Shown: positions 48,710-60,129 of the stretch, piece after piece
How the letters are laid out: each line of letters begins with the position of its first letter
How positions within the stretch are numbered: position 1 is the stretch's first letter
From: Ceriagrion tenellum
Lineage: Eukaryota; Arthropoda; Insecta; Odonata; Coenagrionidae
Assembly (NCBI GenBank): GCA_963169105.1
Contig: OY720636.1
Span: 147,149,941 to 147,213,940 of the forward strand
Length of the DNA: 64,000 nt
Reading direction: 5' to 3'
Made by a program: the position numbers and the translations under genes
Notes under the pieces: model-generated
The model's database searches: none
What the model saw: only the letters and a program-made list of their open reading frames with translations
What the model was told of the DNA's origin: nothing

Positions 48710-49140
48710 ATCGAAAGAAAAGCTTTCCAAGCACCCTCATAAAGGTCCACGTAGGCAGTCAGTTGTCTGACGCAATACCTGGTTGAACGTTTGTTGAAAA
48801 GACCTAGAACAAAGAATTCTTTTTTTTACGCCGTTCATTAATCTCTAAATTCGATGCCAAAAATGGATTTTTGACATCAAATTAAGTATGAATTTCCTCG
48901 GAAGAAGGTAAAATCTTTGAAAAAATCAATAGTGTCAAACCTCTTGATGGTATTATCCGATAACACTATTAAAAATTTTATAATACACTGAGTTAAATAA
49001 TTGTTTTTCATATTTTGAAAAGCATAAAACGATTTCATTATGTTTAATCCAAATTCTCAATCAAAAAATCACTTCAAAGGACTTGTAGAACGTGGCGTGA
49101 TCCATGACTTACTAAACTCATTGCTGATAGCAGTCGTACT
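48710..49140. other. AT-rich non-coding stretch
   Basis: No recognised feature. The LINE 5' boundary must lie near 48700-48800 but could not be fixed. Confidence 0.35.
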
Positions 49141-49145
49141 TAGCA

Positions 49146-49320
49146 CCTGAGAGAGTAATGTAGCACCTGAGAGAGTGAAATTATTACACTCGTTTTGTAA
49201 AGACGAGTGTACTTATGTATCCCACGATTACTTTACATAAATACACTCGTCTTTGTACAGACTTTTTCCTTTAGCAAGATAAAGACTTTAAAAAGTCTTT
49301 TTTAAAGACGAGTGTATTTA
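49146..49320. repeat. nested inverted and tandem repeats (GACGAGTGTA cluster)
   Basis: TAGCACCTGAGAGAGT occurs twice, about 21 bp apart, at 49140-49177. A hairpin CACTCGT...ACGAGTG spans 49186-49209. TAAATACACTCGTCTTT (49238-49254) is inverted exactly at 49304-49320, with AGACTTTTT/AAAAAGTCT pairing inside. It may be a small foldback element. Confidence 0.7.
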
Positions 49321-49329
49321 AGTAAAGGA

Positions 49330-51290
49330 ATTGTGGAGAGTAAAGTAAACTTTCCTTCTCGGTGCTGATGAAGAGCCAGCTTGTGAGGAGATGCTCAAGT
49401 GAAAAACCATTAGTTCTTCATTGTCAATTCGAACTAAATAAATAGGTTCATTCAGCCAATAAATTTATGAATCTCCCTCCTTCCACGTTCAGTGTTTTAT
49501 GTTTTATCATTGGCCGAGTAATGATTAGTACTAGTGACACCCAAGAAATAAATATTATTGCAGTCAGTAAAATATTTACAGGCAAATAAGTTTCAATTGT
49601 TTAGTTGGGTAAAGCTGTATTGACAACATTAATTGACAAAATTCAATTGCAGCATCACTACAAGTAGGAACGAAATTCGATGTATTTTGAAATGTAGCAA
49701 ACTACCAGCAAGCATTTGTTACCACAAAAATGAAAGAGGTCATAAGCTACGCCGTATATATTATGGCGATCCTAAAATTTCATGGAAAATAATTGGTGAA
49801 AAAATTTGAGATAAGTATAAGCTCTACACCAAGATATCAAATTTTTTTATTGGGTCTGCATTTTAGACTAAATTAGTGTACATTTAGTTGTGTTCAAGTG
49901 AAGGGAAGAGATCGTCATCCACTAATTTTATTTGAATTTTCCTCTACAAAATCAAAACAACTGATTTTAGTCATGGAAATGAGGTTATTTACTACTCGCC
50001 CCTCTTGCCTTGGATTCCAGTGGGGTAAAGCTATGTTATGTTTTTGATACTTGATTAGAAGCAATGGGTCGGAAATGAAGGTGTCAAAGGGGAAGCGGGC
50101 CTCACCATTTCTCTTCATGGCTGTCTTATCAATTGCCATCATGATTGATAGAGCTTGCTCTTACGCGAATGTAACTGGAATCCAGAATTTTCCATTATTG
50201 GAATCAGGCTTGAAGTTCCTCGAAGGAGAGGCAGCGCGACATACATTGGATTTACAGGAAATGATCTCTCATTAAAGCTCGTAAATTATAATTTAATTGA
50301 CACAAATGCTTTAGAAGGGTGTTTTCTTCCTATTCAAATTGTGTCAAACTCCATAGCGAGAGGAATCATCGGTGTAAAGTACTGGCTAGGGAGTAAACGT
50401 AGATTTCAAATGCTGTAGAATGGTTGGAGGTGAATTCAAGAAAATTGTTTGAAAATGTTGTAAAGTAGGAAAATTTTATGGCAGGAAAAATGTTTGGCAT
50501 GGAGATGAGAGGTTTAGAGAGGCCACTGCTCGATCTTTGCGCCACCTACGGGGCAGAAGGCAAAATGGTATCCTGGCGGAGAAGAAAAGCACTTTTCGTT
50601 CACTCTGGTTTGAGTGCCTCCTACTTCTAGTGGAATGAACTTGTTTTTTAAGTAAAAATATTGCACAAATGTGAAAAGTTAGCATTGCAAATACATATAT
50701 TTCGTGGCGATAGTTCACTGGAAGTGGGCGAAAAAAATTTCGAGTGGTGTGAAGGAAGCGGACGCCTACCCAACCAAGTTTGTTTACTTTTTCCTAGGTG
50801 TTGTGTTTTCCATAATATGGATTCGAGATTGTCTCAGAGGAGAGCGGTACCTCTCATAGGTTGTTTTAGAAAAAGGGAAATAGCTCCATTTGGAATCCCT
50901 AAATCGTTTTAAAACCCCGGTTTTATAAAACAGTTTATCGTGAGCAAGCTTATTTTTACATAATTCATTGATTTTTTTCAAACGTTTTAGGGAAAAATTT
51001 ACTGTGAGCAGCAGGCATAAGAAACGCGAATTATTTCTCTGCCTGCAATGAAAACCGTCATTAGGCTTCTGAGGGATTTCGCAACCCGAAAGTTGAACGT
51101 TCTCTCACGTGTGCTCTCCTAAATGCGAAAAGACACACTTCATGTTTTATATCACTTCCTAATATGTATCAAGGTACCATAACGAATAACAAACACTTAT
51201 TTACGAATAAATTTTGAATTTCTCGCAGTAAACGAAAGTCATAACTATGCTTGCAATCAGACCGAAACGTAAAGATATAATTGTTGCATC
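49330..51290. other. AT-rich non-coding stretch
   Basis: Several 70-90 codon frames on both strands (50051, 50155, 50476 minus, 50661) show no domain. No transposon ends recognised. Confidence 0.4.
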
Positions 51291-51294
51291 ATTT

Positions 51295-51797
51295 GATCTC
51301 CTTCATTTCTTGGGATCTACCGCGTCTTTTGCTGGATAGTTTCGCTGACACTCACTGACTCAATCATACTTCGGTGAGACTTTCCGGACATTAAAGGTAC
51401 TAATGCAAGAACATCGAAGAGCAACGAAAAATGGACAATTTCACCTGTCAGCCGTATCGGAGCACGCCTGGACCCCGGGAAACGACATAGAATTTAACGA
51501 GGCCAAGGTAATAGTGAGAGAGAGCAGATATTACCTTAAACTAATTAGAGAATCCATCGAGATAGCACGGACGGACAACTTCAACAGAGACAGAGGATAC
51601 CAACCGAACGATACATCGAGGAGAATCCTGAATAGGACCAATGAGAGAGCAGCTCCAAAAGTTGGCGGGAAATAGTTCCTATATTATGAGACTCATGAAC
51701 CGGCATCTTCGGCCTGAAGACGCTGACAGTAGTGTCAGCGAAACTGTTGTAACTATCCAACAAAAGACGTAGTAGATCCCGAAAAATGAAGGAGATC
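51295..51797 (+). mobile_element. Penelope-like element tail between inverted terminal repeats
   Basis: The plus frame at 51403-51675 encodes the end of a Penelope-type GIY-YIG endonuclease: QEHRRATKNGQFHLSAVSEH, AWTPGNDIEFNEAKVI, RESIEIA and FNRDRGY. This matches the REH...SAVAEHxWxxGHxIxF...ESIEI...FNRxxGY pattern of these retroelements. The reverse transcriptase is missing. Downstream, 51732-51797 (TGTCAGCGAAAC to GGAGATC) is present in inverse orientation at 51295-51357, so the fragment lies between opposed copies of the terminal repeat, a known arrangement in Penelope-like elements. At 51710 the right repeat starts with a hammerhead-like CCTGAAGACGCTGACAGTAG then TGTCAGCGAAAC, with an 8-bp stem II. 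Confidence 0.8.
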
Positions 51798-51799
51798 CA

Positions 51800-52940
51800 C
51801 GTTAGAGCACCGCGAAAGCCTTCGTTCTCAATTCTTGCATCATATATATTAAATCAGATCTATGGTCATGTCCATCGTATAAAGAGATATACTTAACTGA
51901 AGTGTAGAACATGAAGTTTTCCTCGTCGTTATTGGAAAGTTATTAAAAATGTTCACTCAATGACTCACGGTTCTCTATCCAACCACCTTTAAAGCCCAAT
52001 GACTATAAATCAGTTATCCATACACTTATTTAGAAATGAAATATAGTTGGTGATTGAATACATTCTAGCCGCCCAATTATCATAGAAATCCTGTCATTTT
52101 TCCTTGAAAAATTTATATCTAGTTTTTTCAGCATAAAATTCTAGGTTTTAATGAGTGCAATCTTTTCAAAAACTAATAACATCCATCTTAAGCGGAAAAA
52201 AAGGTTTTAAATACATACTATAAATATATATGAACAGGTAGGTGGAGTGGCTTGATTTCATAGTTTGTTCTATGGACTTAGCACAACTTGCTACCTGAAA
52301 ATGATACATCAACATTAAAACTAGGGTTAGCAGTGAATTTCCACTTTGGAAAATTTCACAGTTTTTATTTAATCATGCTAAAATTTCACTCCTTTTCACG
52401 AAAATCTTAGGATGACATATCATGTCATCATTTAGATTATTCTCCTCTTCAAGCTCATTAAAACTAATCCGATTGAGCGTAATATAGCTATAGCTTCATA
52501 ATGTTGTTCATGTTGAAATAATTATATCTGCCGCAAAAACATAATTTTTCTCCTGCGAGGGACCGACACCCACTTCGCGCATTCCAGTCGACATGCAAGT
52601 CAAGTCTCCCTGTTCAGCTTACCACACTTGCCCCACATAAATAAAAGCTATTCTAACGGCTTCTTCACGAATGGCGTGAACGAAAAACTCAGATTAGTTT
52701 TGATTTATGCGCCAGTGTTAGCGTAGTCTTAAAGACGTCAAACGTGATCGTTAACCGTTAACTTCATAGCGCATCCACTCCCAACTTTCTGGACACTGAT
52801 TTTACTTTGATTACAGCGCTAGCCTTTTACACAATTATTGATTTGTCCACCTAATACACATTGGTGAGGTGGGCCGTTGCATTAATAGTGACGTCACTTT
52901 TCCATTTCCTTGCTAATATATAGCATTTACCTCCGTATTA
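51800..52940. other. AT-rich non-coding stretch
   Basis: No recognised feature. Confidence 0.4.
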
Positions 52941-52949
52941 TTCGCACGC

Positions 52950-53580
52950 CATCAGTATAAAACGTACTAACAAAAAAGATGGATGGCAGAGAATCATCCG
53001 CGACTACATCCCAATGCTTTCGCAAATGGTCAACGGACTTTGACGCCCAGTCTCACCCCAAACTCGCGGGCGAGAATTTTATTCACAGGCAACGTTTGAA
53101 GCCGACGCCGGTCGTAAATCGACCCGAAAAGAGACTGATGTGGCAGCACATAAACATACTTAGCCCAGCAGAGGGGGTTAGAGAGACCGAAATAACGCCG
53201 AAAACTCTTATGCCGAATCACTCGATTATGGTAAAACTTTCGGCCTGGATCCGCGGCGCACATCTGCTCTCCGATTCGCGCAGATGTGGCGCAACAGCTA
53301 CATCCCTTCCCAAGTAATCCAGGCATAATCGGTGACGTCTTCGCTCGCTCCTCGCGGGCAAAAGACTCTTCCCCACCTCGGGGCAGCATTATTCGCACGC
53401 TTTCGTCCATGCGCCTCTCGCTATTATTAGATTCGGATCCAAGATTGGAATCTTCAGAGGCTAACGAAAACAAAAAGCGCAAAGACATGGATCCGCTTGG
53501 CGCAGCGCAGATCGAGAGATTGATAAGTAGTGACTCACGACGACTCGCGATTGTCATGCACGTTCATATCTTATTATCCA
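52950..53580. promoter_or_regulatory. CpG-rich, non-skewed island; possible promoter or exon region
   Basis: High CG-dinucleotide density without the purine skew of the other islands. A TATAAAA box is at 52956-52962. Overlapping frames are open on both strands: plus 52979-53317 (112 codons), plus 53286-53714, and minus 53030-53557 (175 codons). None shows a domain I know, and the plus ATG lies only about 20 bp after the TATA-like box, too close for a canonical leader. It may be a CpG-island promoter or a coding exon of unknown identity; the direction is undecided. Confidence 0.35.
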
Positions 53581-54080
53581 TTAGCATATTCTATTTTTTT
53601 CCACCCAATTTCAAGGTAGTTCGGGCGAAATTTTTCCACAGGCATAATGGAGACCACATTCAAATTTCATTTGTAAAGTTCAGCAGTCATCACAAGAATC
53701 ATGAATCACATTAATGGTGCAAAAATTCATGGCTGAAAATTTTGAAATTGAAGAAATATATCTAAATAAGCATTTCACTTTACCCATATTTTCACGCATT
53801 TCATATTTTCACGCAAAACGGTAAAAAGGCCTATATGATAAAAAATATTTTTGCAATTCTGAACAAATGACTGCGGTTAAAAATTCATTTTTTATTGTTA
53901 TGGAAACAAACTAACAACATACTGAAAAATCTATGACGAGCTCTAGGAGTTGAAAATTCTTTGTTTTCAATTATATCTCCTTGGTATGCATACGCTAACC
54001 TATTCCACTGCCAAAGGCTCACATTCTTTTGGAAATGACGTGAGAAGTAGAACGGTATGGTTTTGGTTTTTTTGGAAAGG

Positions 54081-54155
54081 TGAAATATATTTCTTCAAAA
54101 AGAGGTCAAATTCATTTATTTCTACGAGAAATGATATCTCGCTCAAACTACCTCA
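54081..54155 (+). repeat. dispersed repeat fragment, copy 2
   Basis: Second copy of the block at 36726-36800, sharing TCAAATTCAT(T)nATTTCTA and CTCGCTCAAACTACC in order. Confidence 0.6.
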
Positions 54156-54779
54156 AGAGCAAAATGTTGACTAAGAGTTTGGTAGAAAGCTCCAACGTAA
54201 GAAACGTATCGAATTCCATTTTCCTTTGATATTTAACTGATTGATAATCATAAATATGAATAAACTCACATCATGTACGAAAAGAGATGCGATCCTTCAC
54301 CTGGTGCGGCATCAGCTCACTAGTCCAGTCACTACAGGGAGAATACAAATCCTGCTCTCATGGCACCGCACTCATTACTAAATGTATTACAAATAAAATA
54401 ATGTAAATTTTTATGCACAAAAAGTATTCAAGAAAAATAATGTGTTCGATAACTCATTTTTCAATTGTCCTACTCATAGGAAAACGAAACCTGAGTATGT
54501 TCTATGAACAATGTCAATTTTTTTCTGTAAATGCTTTTTTATCGATGCCGATAAAAAATAACAACTTATTGTCTTTAAATTGCATGTACATTATCATGGT
54601 TTTCAAAATATTATAAATGGCCACACCATTATTTCTCCCCAGTTCCCCCAGCCTTTCGGAAACAAAATGACTGCAACGTAATGGTACGTAATTTTCAGCA
54701 TTTCCTATATTTTTGTTCTGATAAGCATGGAAACGCCTAGAAGTGCATTAGGTTTTAAAAAGATACGATAAATCTGAAG

Positions 54780-55240
54780 CAAGAAATCCTTTCAACCCCT
54801 TTTCCCTTTTCGATGCCCATCCGACCGATGCACTTCCAGGCATCGTACCTCACCTCAGCCCACTTCAGGTCAGCACACTTCTCGGCCATTTTCATCCCGT
54901 CTAACATGCCCAGATACCATTCGTCACCCTCTCTCTCTCTCGCTTGTCAGCCTTCTACTTCCACCTTCCCATTTCCTCTCTCCACTCCCTAAAACCACCT
55001 GTTCCTTTTAGTCGCATTCAGCCAACTTCCTTCGCTATATCCACATGCCAAGCTCTTTGACGTTAATCCCATCTTAAGTCATTCTTTTATTCTCCGCCAG
55101 CTCTAATATCAAAGCCTTGAGTCTATTCTCGCGGTCTCTCCTCGAGGTTTACTTTCTGCCGCTACAAAACACCACACTCCGTAACATACTCATCACTTGC
55201 CTTCTCCTTAACTTCATGTCTGCCCAGGATTTGTGACGAA
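54780..55240 (-). pseudogene. possible LINE C-terminal fragment
   Basis: On the minus strand I read RRRQVMSMLRSVVFCSG and, after a frame change, TSRRDRENRLKALILELAEN. This resembles the LLYGSETWTLRKDRENRLKALE region after the RT in RTE/Jockey LINEs. The pyrimidine-rich plus strand from 54930 to 55030 gives only low complexity. Tentative. Confidence 0.35.
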
Positions 55241-55249
55241 AGATTTCTT

Positions 55250-55835
55250 TCGTAAAATAAAAACTCTGTTCTGAACGATTCTGCGGTTTTAAATATCTTC
55301 AGTCCTGAGCCCGTTTTCACCTAAAATGCTAACCCAGTTTCATTTCATGTGAATAATACGTTACAGAAAAAAATCTAGCGTTCCTCATCAGATACTCAAT
55401 GGAATTAAGAATGACGTTATTTCTCTCCTGGTGGAGGAAACACGAAATAGTAAGGAACGTAGAGACTGGGTGATAAAATGTTACTCTACAAAAAAAGATT
55501 CTTAGTCAAACTTTTGAAGCATCGTGTGGGATTTGATTACATATTTTTGGAGTCCGTTTCACATCGTACACTAATATATCTCATTGTAATAACCTTGATT
55601 CTTTTCCAGTTGTTGATACGATTACTCATTACAGGTAGCACGGTTATAAAATGTTTCATTTATAACGCAGTGACAGTGTTCAGGAGGGTAAGAATTGGAA
55701 TCACACGTTTGAAGTTTGGAAGGAGACGGAAATTACATCGCTACACTCACCGAGGATTGATGAGTCACGGTTCAGCAATGAAATTCTAATACTAGTTTTG
55801 GATACAATGCAGTACGTGAAAGAAACTGATTGGCA
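55250..55835. other. AT-rich non-coding stretch
   Basis: A plus frame at 55478-55789 with a hydrophobic core (about 103 codons) has no recognised family. It ends just before the piggyBac insertion. Confidence 0.35.
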
Positions 55836-55839
55836 TAGA

Positions 55840-55843
55840 TTAA
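55840..55843. repeat. TTAA target duplication (left)
   Basis: TTAA precedes the element terminus CACTAGGACGC; the other copy is at 58159-58162. TTAA is the invariant piggyBac target. Confidence 0.85.
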
Positions 55844-58158
55844 CACTAGGACGCACGGACTTTTTAACATCATTCAACGCCCAAAGCGGGTCATTTTGAC
55901 CCACTGTAATTAATGAAATTATTCCTCACTTTGCACTATTAAGTTTACATTTTTACAGTTTTTACTACAAACTGTCACTCTTTCTCTTCACATTCCTCGA
56001 TTATTTCACTTTATAACTTCATTACTTTGACAATATCGATGATTTATTGATATATAAACTTACGACATTTGTATCAATTTATCGTTTTTTCAATTTTATT
56101 TCATTTTTCTTGCTTATTTTGTCATAGCTCAATATAATACGAAGACTTTTCACATTATTTAATACATATCTATTATTTTTCAAAGTTTGGTTGCAATAAA
56201 TAAGTATTATAAGTATTCCAAATATTATTTTTGGTCGAAGTAGGAATTTTCCCGAAAATCAGTAGTAACTAACTTTGGTATTCTTATTATTGCAGTGATG
56301 CACATGTATAAATCTGATGTATTAGGAATAAAAATACATTGCATTATTTATTGTTTATTCTAATAATAATTTTACTGTTTTTTGTTAATGCATTTGGCAC
56401 ATGTGTGTACAATTTTTTTTATGGCACTGGCCTCAGTGTTGCAGAATTGGCCTTTTATTTCCTATATAATTCTATCTAGTTTGAAACCTCAGCCTTTGCA
56501 TTTATAATGTCAAAAGGTTGTTCAAACCCTATCTTTTATTCGTGTAACCATTGTGTAGTTTCTCTGCAAGTTGCTGGATGAAATTTATTCGTGAAATTTT
56601 CCTCCCAGTGACGGCCTTGTATATCACAACGGAATTGATTGCTGCCAGGTCTAGAATGTTATGGAAACTATGAATAGGCCATCTCATTTATAACGCTTTG
56701 ATTATGTACTGCGTTGCAATTTTTTCCCTTATGTCCACCCCATATTCGTTTCATTATAGTGCGAAACAGGGTGAGGAATATTTTCTCAGAATTAGTTACA
56801 CTAACATTGGAGTGAAGAGAACTCTACTTAAGAGTGACTTACTAGGACATATTCCCCACAATTTCCTTGCTACATCGTTAATGCAGCATGGTAAGATTTC
56901 AGTACTCTTATGGAATAGTTTTTCATGCATTTTTTTGAGAGATCGGTACTTCTCTTCTAGAGCAATTCACAGTTCCAATTAAAATAATGGATTTTTCCTC
57001 GAGAAATTGAGCCAAATTTGAGAGATGCTAAGAAGTTGTCTGTGTTCATTTTTCTGCATTGGCGAAGAAAAGGTAGCATGAGACGCATACTACACAGTCT
57101 GAAATTCGTTGACTATTTCTACAGTTATCCTTGACCGTGTCGTCCTCCTCCTCTACATACAAGACTGTTTTATGACCAAGTTTTCGTCCTACCGAAATTA
57201 AACATACCTATTACAACAAAGTTGGGAAAAATATGCGTGTACTAATCAAATTAATATAACGTTTTTTGCCAAATATTTAGCTCATCTTTAGATGCACTCT
57301 TTCTTGTTTCTTGACTGAATTCATCGTCATTTTCTGAAGAATCGGTTGATTCTTTGCAAGTTTCAAATTTCTGCTCATCATTGGAGCTGTGAAATAAAAA
57401 TTCTCCACCATCCGACTCATCCCCCTGAATCATTTGCTGCTCCACACGAATTTCAACAGATCGTAATGAGCGATTCAGAGACTTGCTTGGATACAGAGAA
57501 CTTCAAAACCACTATAACCATGAAACTCAAAATTTTAGCTACAAACTTCACTCTTTGGAACAAAGAGGAGGACTGAATTTGTATTATCCACTTGTCATTC
57601 GGAGAGAAAAAGTAGAGCTGTTGGCAACAAATTGAGCATAGTCCATAGGTCAGTAAGGAGCAATATTTTATTCTCTGCACTCTAAAATAGTGATAAGGTA
57701 CACCGTGCACTGCCAACAAATTAATTACTAAATATGCCATGAATCGACCGGACGAAAGATGAGAAGGGTGAGGATACGAAGTGGAAGGAAGGAATATGAG
57801 AATATTTTTGAAAGGTGATCCAGGCATGGAAGGTAACCGAGTGAGGAAGATAGGACAAAGTGGGACGGACAACATGTGCAGCAGAATAACTAGTAAACAC
57901 TAATAAAAAAGAAGTTTTGGTGATGATACAAAGCGCAAATACATATCTGGGCCAAAATGACCCGTATGGGCGTTCTAGGTAAATTCTAAAAAAAACTAAT
58001 GTACGGATTACTCCAGGAAGGTGAAAATTTTTTGACATAAAAGCATGTTAAAATGAATATAAGTCACGGGAGGAAATCCTGCTCTCATTGAAAATGAAAT
58101 AAAAAAATGAATTTAAAATCACGTTTGGGTCAAAATGACCCGCCTGGGCGTTCTAGTG
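55844..58158 (-). mobile_element. piggyBac-superfamily DNA transposon, internally deleted
   Basis: It is bounded by TTAA and by inverted ends: the right end, read inwards, is CACTAGAACGCCCAGGCGGG then TCATTTTGACCC. The left end is CACTAGGACGC, about 26 extra bases, then CCAAAGCGGGTCATTTTGAC. A further copy of the end motif (GGGCCAAAATGACCCGTATG then GGCGTTCTAGG) lies inside the right end at 57948-57980. The transposase remnant is on the minus strand. A 2.3-kb element with TTAA and such ends is typical of piggyBac, which excises without leaving a footprint. Confidence 0.88.
56377..57445 (-). pseudogene. piggyBac-like transposase pseudogene
   Basis: The N-terminus at 57445 (MEQQMIQGDESDGGEFLF and on to 57251) is acidic and Ser-rich, as in piggyBac transposases. 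Further along the minus strand, across frameshifts and stops, I read YNETNMG, then RWPIHSFHNILDLAAINSVV and IYKAV, then INFIQQLAEKL, and finally FCNTEASAIKKIVHTCAKC and INKKQ-stop near 56377. These match the NxTxGGVD block carrying a catalytic aspartate, the RWPxxxFxNxxDxAxxN block and the C-terminal cysteine-rich zinc-binding tail. At about 1.07 kb versus the usual ~1.7 kb, the middle containing the earlier catalytic acids is missing. It is not functional. Confidence 0.75.
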
Positions 58159-58199
58159 TTAAAAATAAACTTATAAGGAAGCACTGCGTAATGGATGTC

Positions 58200-58800
58200 A
58201 AGGATGCTGATGATACATTTTTTAACTGGAGGGAAAATGCCGAAAAAGTGTCCCGGTTTTCTCTCCTGTAAGCTTGGGTTCGTGGGAAAATTGAAACAAT
58301 ATTCCGTACCGCGAAAATACTTAACATCTTTCTAATCACCTTAACCGTCGCGGTGGTTGCGTGCTTTATGGCTAGCAAACTCTTTGCAGTTGAAGGAAAA
58401 AATTGAGTAAAAATATCCGCCTTGGAGCACAATATCTAGGACCTTCAAAGTAGTTACATCGCTTCACGATAAATATTTACATCTTTGTCACCCGTTGACG
58501 GCCTCTAGAAAGACTCACGACCGATCGGAGCTCTGTCTTCCCAAAAAAGTATCCTCGGATATCAAAATCAGAAAATATTAGGGCAATGGCACACAATTTC
58601 CTCCTTCTAAATCTCTTTTGGGGTAAAGTAATCCTGCAATTGACCGTAATATTCTCCCAAAAGGCTGGAAAATCCAGGAAATAGGTCAAAAACAAAATAT
58701 ACAGTGATTTCCATTGCATATGTACGGGATCTTGCATCTTAAGTTGTTTTCGAAACATATTTCCCCGAAAAAATATTACTTCAAAGGGCCACGGACACAT
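58200..58800. other. unassigned stretch right of piggyBac
   Basis: Two minus-strand frames (58130-58432 and 58477-58848, 100-123 codons) are open but unrecognised. Since 58806-58865 looks like a Penelope-type terminal repeat, this stretch may be the rest of that repeat. Confidence 0.3.
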
Positions 58801-58805
58801 GCGAG

Positions 58806-58865
58806 GTCCGTTTTCGGACCTCGAAACGTCGGCAAAATAGATGAACACATTCGGACGAAGACCGG
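58806..58865 (+). repeat. hammerhead-like / Penelope terminal-repeat motif
   Basis: GAGGTCCGTTTTCGGACCTC forms a perfect 8-bp stem and is followed directly by GAAACGTCGGC, where ACGT is self-complementary (minimal stem III). The CTGANGA block before the stem is not intact. A partner AAAACGTCGGCTGAAATA lies at about 59115. Confidence 0.4.
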
Positions 58866-59390
58866 AAAACTATTCATTTGACGTCAGATCTTTTTGGTTG
58901 AAATTCCAGGCCAATTTCAATCACGATGGAGGGCTGCAACTTTCATGGAATAATTCTAATAGTCAGTGAGTCGAGAAAAATTAAATCCTCAGCGAGAGTC
59001 TTCTAATTTCTAGCGCATAGAGAATTTCTTTTATTTTATGGAATTAAATGGGAGAAACTTAAAATTTCCTATCAGATCAATTTTCTGTCGCCCTTTTAAA
59101 TGAGAAAAAGTTCAGCTATAACGACAAAACGTCGGCTGAAATATAACTAACGATGAAAATCTTATCTTCTTTCATCCGATTTTAACTCAACTCATAATAG
59201 AATACGAAATATTGAAGCTCACAATCCCTTCCTTTCCATTATTTGGTATTTGGTATGGTCTAGATTATTCAAGGATTATTGGTCTAAAATACTCAAGTTC
59301 ATTTATAAACTTGAGTTATCTTTATCTAAGATCTGCTTGCGAAACAGATATCAGTTCGATATTGGGAGCTTATTTAAAGCGATAATATTT

Positions 59391-59512
59391 CTTTTTCAAA
59401 GTACATTCTGGCCGGATTCAGTTTTTTTAATGGATAAACATTTATTCCTATCTTTTTCAACGTACATTCTGGCCGGATTCAGCTTTTTAAATGGATAAAC
59501 ATTTATTCTTGT
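59391..59512 (+). repeat. 61-bp tandem duplication
   Basis: Unit 1 (59391-59451) and unit 2 (59452-59512) differ at only a few positions; both contain GTACATTCTGGCCGGATTCA and ATGGATAAACATTTATTC. A recent local duplication. Confidence 0.88.
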
Positions 59513-59519
59513 CAATATT

Positions 59520-60000
59520 TTACTGCGGAATTTAGTCAATTAATTTTCAACTTAGCAATCTTTACCGCTAACTTTTTTATTTATTTTTAGATCTTTTTCA
59601 GGGCATTTCGTTAAAATTTATATTCACAACATAATTGAAAAATTATGTTTTCTATTTGATTTGATATTGTTTTGTGAGTTTCTTTGGTTTAATACTGCGT
59701 TTTCTGTTGTTTCTTTCACTTTATTGAGATTTAGTTGCCATTAAATTGAATGCTACTGTGATCATCATTTTAATCATTGGCCTGAAGAGTATTCAAAAAT
59801 AAAAGGGAAATTTTGGTGGGAAATATTGGTTTGTTGAACATTAATTGACAATACCTCAGAAAAATAATAAGAATAATCGATAATTGTACAAGGAACTAAG
59901 GGAATATGAGTAAACATTTATTTTTTTTCTAGCGGTGGTTGCCCCGTCTACACACAGTAGTTGAATCTTTAACTACGACCTGTAATTAATTATGCCCATT
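59520..60000. other. AT-rich non-coding stretch
   Basis: Only a small palindrome GTAGTTGAATCTTTAACTAC near 59957 was noted. Confidence 0.4.
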
Positions 60001-60005
60001 TAGAA

Positions 60006-60121
60006 GACGCACCAGTGATTAATGATGGGTCATATTTAATTATGGGTCCGACTACCCAATTAACTATGCTCCTTGCGTACCCGTGCGTGTTTTATTTGGA
60101 AATTGAAGTAAATTTGGTGGA
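60006..60121 (+). repeat. ~115-bp direct repeat, copy 1
   Basis: GACGCACCAGTGATTAATGA through GAAGTAAATTTGGTGG recurs with about ten differences at 60859-60974. Copy 1 is not followed by a THAP exon. It includes a short palindromic stretch TAATTATGGGTCCGACTACCC then AATTA. Confidence 0.85.
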
Positions 60122-60129
60122 AAGTTCAT

